A stretch of DNA of 10,719 nt, taken from Candidatus Bipolaricaulota bacterium. Lineage in GTDB: Bacteria > Bipolaricaulota > Bipolaricaulia > Bipolaricaulales > Bipolaricaulaceae. How positions within the stretch are numbered: position 1 is the stretch's first letter; every line of letters starts with the position of its first letter. The translations under genes and the position numbers were made by a program. The stretch is taken from positions 1 to 10,719 of the forward strand of contig JAJOKL010000035.1 of assembly GCA_021129895.1 (NCBI GenBank), in the 5' to 3' direction. The notes under the pieces were generated by a model that searched no databases, was not told the DNA's origin, and saw only the letters and a list, made by a program, of their open reading frames with translations. Shown one piece after another: positions 6,236-10,719 of the stretch.

Positions 6236-6849
6236 GGCACCAATCGCATCCGCTCGGCGGTGATGATGGCCGCCAGCTTATCCACCGCCCGCGCCAGCTC
6301 GTCGTTCACCACCAGGTAGTGGAACTGGGGGATGTGGCGCACCTCCTCCCGGGCGATCTCCAGGCGCTCCTCCAGGTCCTTCCGGGACTCGGTGCCCCGG
6401 GCCGCGATGCGGCGGCGTAGTTCCTGCCAGCTTGGGGGGATCAGGAACACCAGCACCACCGGATACGGAAGCTTGGCCCGGGCGATGGCCAGCGCCCCCT
6501 TTACCTCCATGTTGAGGAGCACGTCCTTCCCCCTCCGGAGCCTGTCCACCACCTCCCGCCGCGGGGTGCCATAGCGGTGTCCCTGATACTCCGTCCACTC
6601 CAGGAGCTCCCCGGCGGCCAGCATGCGGTCGAACTCCTCCTCGGACACGAAGTAGTAGTCGCGGCCGTGCACCTCCTCCGGGCGGCGGGGGCGGGTGGTG
6701 GCCGATACCGAGAAGACGAGCCGCTCATCCCGGCGCAGTAGCTCGGAGATGACCGAGGATTTGCCGGCTCCGGAGGGGCCGGTGACCACGAACGCGATCC
6801 CCCGTTCCCCCTGCACCCCCCATCCCTGCGGCAAAAACTCCCTCACCAT
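6211..6849 (-). CDS. gmk: Guanylate kinase
   Basis: Guanylate kinase phosphorylates GMP to GDP with ATP, an essential step in GTP supply and in recycling of nucleotides from (p)ppGpp and cGMP metabolism. The 212 residues match the family length (~205). The P-loop GPSGAGKSS is at 24-32. The GMP-binding region has SATTRPRRPEEVHGRDYYF (49-67) and EWTEYQGHRYGT (84-95). The lid carries RGTES (151-155), and VNDELARAVDKL (181-192) follows. The segment LLNMEVKGA (111-119) is usually LLDIDVQGA-like, so Asn replaces a common Asp. The ATG at 6847-6849 is chosen from the frame. An internal GTG at residue 12 would give a shorter, more typical N-terminus. The yicC-gmk pairing is widely conserved, but here remA and rpoZ, often next to gmk in Firmicutes, are absent. 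A repeat element lies just upstream. Confidence 0.94.
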   Translation of the reverse strand: MVREFLPQGWGVQGERGIAFVVTGPSGAGKSSVISELLRRDERLVFSVSATTRPRRPEEVHGRDYYFVSEEEFDRMLAAGELLEWTEYQGHRYGTPRREVVDRLRRGKDVLLNMEVKGALAIARAKLPYPVVLVFLIPPSWQELRRRIAARGTESRKDLEERLEIAREEVRHIPQFHYLVVNDELARAVDKLAAIITAERMRLVPWSRWEST

Positions 6850-7016
6850 CTTCCACCACCAAACCCGGTCCAGCGGAAGTCTGGAGTGGGGTCACCACTA
6901 ACACACGAAGGCGCAAAAGTAGACTGAGCCGTCGGTCCACTGGATGAAGGGGAACTTTTTGCCTTCCAGGGTGAGTTAGTGCCTTGGTGTTTTCGTGGTG
7001 AGGGTCTAGTTTTCAT
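6843..7016 (-). CDS. Doubtful 57-codon frame bridging yicC and gmk
   Basis: An ATG overlapping the yicC stop (ATGA) opens a 57-codon frame that ends in TGA 4 nt past the first base of the gmk ATG, so it sits like a coupled gene between the two. The product starts MKTRPSPRKHQG and is rich in Ser, Pro, Lys and Thr, with a Gly-Arg-Trp end. It does not resemble RemA/DUF370, which often occupies this position in Firmicutes. Most of it is translated from the 108-bp inverted-repeat element, which suggests a frame created by that insertion and not an old gene. Even if it makes no useful protein, ribosomes running through it could couple yicC to gmk translation. Confidence 0.2.
   Translation of the reverse strand: MKTRPSPRKHQGTNSPWKAKSSPSSSGPTAQSTFAPSCVSGDPTPDFRWTGFGGGRW
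6893..7000. repeat. Imperfect inverted-repeat element, about 108 bp
   Basis: The outer 22 bases on the left (6893-6914, beginning CACCACTAACACACGAAGGC) and the reverse complement of the last 22 (6979-7000, beginning CACCACGAAAACACCAAGGC) agree at 18 positions. The element is visibly poorer in GC than its neighbours (about 53% by hand count). It holds no transposase, and fills the only gap in an otherwise overlapping operon. This fits a small non-autonomous mobile or palindromic intergenic repeat. From memory, similar sequences built on CACCACGAAGACACCAAGGC recur between genes in many unrelated environmental genomes, but I cannot verify that here. No clear target-site duplication is visible at its edges. 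Confidence 0.6.
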
Positions 7017-7870
7017 TCCACGTTGCGGGCCTGTTCCCGGATCCGGTCGGCACAGAGCCGGATGGCTAGCGCCGTCTGCCCCAAAGGCACGGACCGGGCC
7101 TTGGCCGCCAGGGTGCTCGCCTCCCGCCCCAGCTCCTGAGCCAGGAACTCGAGTTCCCTTCCCACCGGCCCGTCCTGAGCGAGTAGCTCCCGCAAGCGCG
7201 CCAGGTGGGCCTCCAGGCGATCCAGCTCCTCGGTCACGTCCGCCCGCTCCGCCCACAGAGCCAGCTCCTGTTCCAGCCGCCCCGGCTCCAGGGGGATTTC
7301 AAGCTGGGAGAGGCGGGCCCGCAGTCGGGCCTCGACTTGGGACAGGGCTTGGGGGGCCTCCTCCCGCGCCCTTTTCATCAACTCCCCTAGGGTCTCCGCC
7401 TCCCGGGTCAGGGCCTCCCGTAGCCGGGCCCCCTCCGCCTCCCGCGCCTGGGTGAGCTGGGCCAGGGCTTCCTCTAGGGCCCGCTCCAGCGCCGGCCACA
7501 TGTCCTCCTCCTCCGGAGGCAGCTCCTGAAACGCCCCCAGCTCTAAAAGATGGGAGAGCCCGATCTCCTCTGTGATCCCGAGCTCCGCCTTGAGCTCCTC
7601 GAGCTCGGCGGCCAGGCGGCGGGCGGCGGCCATGACCAGCCGCCGGGGTCGCACCTCCCCGGCCAGCTCCCAGCGCACGGTGAGCTCCAGCGACCCGCGG
7701 GAGAAGGCCTCCCGCAGCCGCGCCTCACACCGCTGGGCCAGGGCGGGGAGCTCCACAAGGCCCCGCACCCGCACTTCCAAGTAGCGGTGGTTCACCGAGC
7801 GGAGGTCCGCCTGGACCGAGTAGCCGGCCTCCTGGGCCTGCCCGCGGCCGAACCCGGTCATGCTACGCAA
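7013..7870 (-). CDS. yicC: YicC/YloC-family endoribonuclease
   Basis: YicC proteins are metal-dependent endoribonucleases, shown in E. coli to take part in small-RNA decay. They act in the cytoplasm, and the family's general cellular role is still thin. The 285 residues match the usual ~290. The hallmark start RSMTGFGRG is at 2-10, SVNHRYLEV at 25-33, DVTEELDRLEAHL at 211-223, GRELEFLAQELGREAST at 237-253 and the typical C-terminus IREQARNVE at 277-285. The middle (about 125-200) is a long Glu/Ala/Leu/Arg-rich helical, probably coiled-coil, stretch. The start is TTG at 7868-7870, because family members keep a Lys or Arg-Ser before MTGFG. ATG 7859-7861 would lose that. It overlaps the MEMO1-family gene by 8 nt. 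Conserved linkage to gmk is known in many bacteria and holds here across the repeat element. Confidence 0.93.
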   Translation of the reverse strand: MRSMTGFGRGQAQEAGYSVQADLRSVNHRYLEVRVRGLVELPALAQRCEARLREAFSRGSLELTVRWELAGEVRPRRLVMAAARRLAAELEELKAELGITEEIGLSHLLELGAFQELPPEEEDMWPALERALEEALAQLTQAREAEGARLREALTREAETLGELMKRAREEAPQALSQVEARLRARLSQLEIPLEPGRLEQELALWAERADVTEELDRLEAHLARLRELLAQDGPVGRELEFLAQELGREASTLAAKARSVPLGQTALAIRLCADRIREQARNVE

Positions 7871-8711
7871 CCGCCTCCACCTCCCGGAACATCACGGCGG
7901 CGTAGCCCACCACCTGGTCCAGCATCCCCACCACCTCCCCGGAGGTGCGGTAGGCCAAAAGCTCCGCCCCCAGGAGCCCCAGCGCCCGGGCGGCGGAAAG
8001 CAGGACCCCCGTTGCCCCCACCCCGCAGATGGAGATGCGGTACTTGACCACCGCCTCCAGAAAGCCCTCCAGGTCCAGATTGAGGATATAGGCCAGCGCC
8101 CGGCGGTCCTTCTCCCGGGCCACCTGGTCCGGTTCGTAGTGGGTGAAGTCGGTGGAGGCGATCAGCGCCACCGGGGCCCGGTCCACCACCCGGGCCACCG
8201 CCTGCCCTACCTTGTGGCAGAACTCCTGGGAGAGCTCCCGCACCACCGCTGGGACGATGGGGATGGGGCCGAACAGGTACCGCAGGAACGGGAGCTGCAC
8301 TTCCACCGAATGCTCTTCCAGGAAGGGGATATCGCTCCTTTCGGCCCCGGTGGCGGCGGCCAAGGCCTGGGTGAGCTCCTCGTGGACTGGCAAGGGACCC
8401 AGCGGGGTGGCCCACTCCCCCGGCCCGGCGAAAGTGATGGGGCCGCCCAGGCCGGTGTGGTTGGTGCCCAGGATAATGGCTGCCTGGGGCCGACCCAGGT
8501 TCCACAGGGCCCGGTAGCCCACCCCGGCCACCGGCCCGGAGTACCGGTAGCCGGCATGGGGCAGGATCAGCCCCACCGGGGTGGCCAGGGGCCCTGGCTC
8601 CGGGCCCAGCTCCTCCCTTGTCGTCCCCAGGCAGGCCTCCAGTTCCCGGATCAGCCGTCCGGGATGGGCGGGGTAGAACGTACCGGCTGCCACAGGGGTC
8701 CTTGTCGCCAT
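7863..8711 (-). CDS. MEMO1-family protein (AmmeMemoRadiSam system protein B homologue)
   Basis: This belongs to the MEMO1 family, whose fold resembles extradiol dioxygenases and whose bacterial role is not firmly known. In many prokaryotes it is fused to or near AMMECR1 and a radical-SAM protein. The 282 residues begin ATRTPVAAGTFYPAHPGRL, the usual family N-terminus. Expected metal-site residues are present: His52 in PHAGY, His85 in GTNHTG, Asp188 and His191 in STDFTHYE, and Cys229 in ICGVG. The family stretch EEHSVEVQLPFL is at 132-143. ATG 8709-8711 is chosen over an upstream in-frame ATG at 8766-8768, because homology starts here and a -10-like TACAAT lies 9 bases before it. No AMMECR1 or radical-SAM partner is in the window. 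Instead it leads a unit with yicC, gmk and acpS. The family call is sure, the function is not. Confidence 0.93.
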   Translation of the reverse strand: MATRTPVAAGTFYPAHPGRLIRELEACLGTTREELGPEPGPLATPVGLILPHAGYRYSGPVAGVGYRALWNLGRPQAAIILGTNHTGLGGPITFAGPGEWATPLGPLPVHEELTQALAAATGAERSDIPFLEEHSVEVQLPFLRYLFGPIPIVPAVVRELSQEFCHKVGQAVARVVDRAPVALIASTDFTHYEPDQVAREKDRRALAYILNLDLEGFLEAVVKYRISICGVGATGVLLSAARALGLLGAELLAYRTSGEVVGMLDQVVGYAAVMFREVEAVA

Positions 8712-8720
8712 TACCCCTGC

Positions 8721-8749
8721 ATTGTAGGGGACCCGCCCCTCCCCACCAA
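8721..8749 (-). promoter_or_regulatory. Promoter of the MEMO1-yicC-gmk-acpS unit, leaderless spacing
   Basis: On the minus strand TTGGTG (8749 to 8744) and TACAAT (8726 to 8721) are separated by exactly 17 bases. TACAAT matches the -10 consensus at 5 of 6 bases, and the -35 keeps TTG. Nine bases separate the -10 box from the ATG, the same as at hutI, so the mRNA should begin within a few bases of the start codon. A GGGG run just before the ATG is too close to be a normal ribosome site. Confidence 0.65.
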
Positions 8750-8783
8750 GCCGTGATCCCCTGGTCACGTGTGTCCGGGGTGC

Positions 8784-8812
8784 TTGTAGGTAGGACGGGG
8801 GAGAGGTAAACT
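8784..8812 (+). promoter_or_regulatory. Possible upstream rRNA promoter P1
   Basis: TTGTAG (8784-8789) and TAAACT (8807-8812) are separated by 17 bases, directly upstream of the stronger rRNA promoter. Tandem promoters are common before rRNA genes. The -35 matches consensus only at TTG, so this could be chance. A small perfect hairpin, GAGCG/CGCTC, lies just downstream at 8817-8830. Confidence 0.35.
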
Positions 8813-8836
8813 AGTGGAGCGCCACCGCTCGGGGGC

Positions 8837-8865
8837 TTGAACCCCTGGCGGGGGAGTCGTATACT
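8837..8865 (+). promoter_or_regulatory. Main 23S rRNA promoter P2
   Basis: TTGAAC (8837-8842) and TATACT (8860-8865), with an exact 17-base spacer, form the best promoter in the window. The start of transcription should lie near 8872, about 50 bases before the 23S gene. The bases between the -10 box and that start (ACGCGC) are all but one G or C. Such a GC-rich discriminator is typical of rRNA promoters under (p)ppGpp or initiating-nucleotide control. The -35 hexamer lies in the loop of an inverted repeat, GGGG (8832-8835) with CCCC (8842-8845). Confidence 0.8.
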
Positions 8866-8866
8866 A

Positions 8867-8881
8867 CGCGCGGAACGCGCG
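8867..8881 (+). other. GC hairpin at the 5' end of the rRNA precursor
   Basis: CGCGCG-GAA-CGCGCG is a perfect 6-bp inverted repeat with a 3-base loop. It begins about where transcription from P2 should start. It could protect the 5' end of the precursor or help recruit antitermination factors. The DNA form also overlaps the discriminator of P2. Confidence 0.5.
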
Positions 8882-8891
8882 AGTCATTCCC

Positions 8892-8904
8892 GGTCTTTGA
8901 AAAG
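8892..8904 (+). promoter_or_regulatory. boxA-like rRNA antitermination element
   Basis: GGTCTTTGAAAAG resembles the boxA sequences (CTTTGAAAAC type) found before 16S and 23S genes in Firmicutes and other bacteria. There NusB and S10 bind the nascent RNA to prevent Rho-dependent termination. Its place, about 20 bases before 23S and after the promoter, is right for that. Having boxA in a 23S-only leader supports independent transcription of this gene. Confidence 0.65.
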
Positions 8905-8922
8905 TGAATAGGGCGTCTGCTA

Positions 8923-10719
<1,797 letters not shown>

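Noticed and set aside
6843..7016. The small frame between yicC and gmk as remA/DUF370
   Set aside because: Position fits, but the product shows no RemA sequence pattern and derives mostly from the inverted-repeat element.
8831..8845. tRNA T-arm look-alike on the minus strand (GGGGTTCAAGCCCC)
   Set aside because: No matching acceptor, D-arm or anticodon arm can be found around it. It coincides with the -35 region of the rRNA promoter.

Overview
This is a GC-rich, densely packed bacterial chromosome segment. It carries housekeeping genes, the 5' part of a 23S rRNA gene and few non-coding gaps. The proteins are rich in Ala, Gly, Leu, Arg, Glu and Pro. The rRNA promoter is of the -35/-10 sigma-70 type, and two genes appear to be transcribed nearly without a leader. 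Together with a 23S gene that has no 16S gene before it, this points to a deep-branching, possibly thermophilic lineage (for example Bipolaricaulota/Acetothermia-like, or a group comparable to Deinococcus-Thermus). No marker in the window fixes the phylum, so this is an inference.

Left block, plus strand, 1-5900: the end of ribokinase (rbsK), then imidazolonepropionase (hutI), CDP-ME kinase (ispE), cytidylate kinase (cmk), a PlsC-type acyltransferase and six-domain ribosomal protein S1 (rpsA). From hutI to plsC the genes overlap by 22, 4 and 20 nt, so they form one transcription unit behind a TATAAT box that lies 9 nt before the hutI start codon. rpsA follows a 240-260 nt gap that holds its own candidate promoter and a leader with an 11-nt direct repeat.

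Middle block, minus strand, 5897-8711: read in transcription order, a MEMO1-family protein, YicC endoribonuclease, guanylate kinase (gmk) and holo-ACP synthase (acpS), mostly overlapping. acpS meets rpsA tail to tail with overlapping stop codons. The only real gap in this block (6850-7012) holds a lower-GC element of about 108 bp with imperfect 22-nt inverted ends. A 57-codon frame runs exactly across it.

Right block, plus strand, 8712-10719: a 211-bp divergent intergenic region with a MEMO1 promoter on the minus strand. On the plus strand it has a strong rRNA promoter (TTGAAC-17-TATACT), a weaker tandem promoter upstream, a GC-rich hairpin and a boxA-like element. These precede the first ~1.8 kb of 23S rRNA, which runs off the window.

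Most genes supply precursors for growth: isoprenoid precursors (ispE), CMP/GMP phosphorylation (cmk, gmk), phospholipid acylation (plsC), acyl-carrier activation (acpS) and translation (rpsA, 23S). rbsK and hutI are catabolic. I see no defence, secretion, phage or CRISPR system. The most noteworthy points are the unlinked 23S gene, the leaderless promoter pair and the inverted-repeat element between yicC and gmk.
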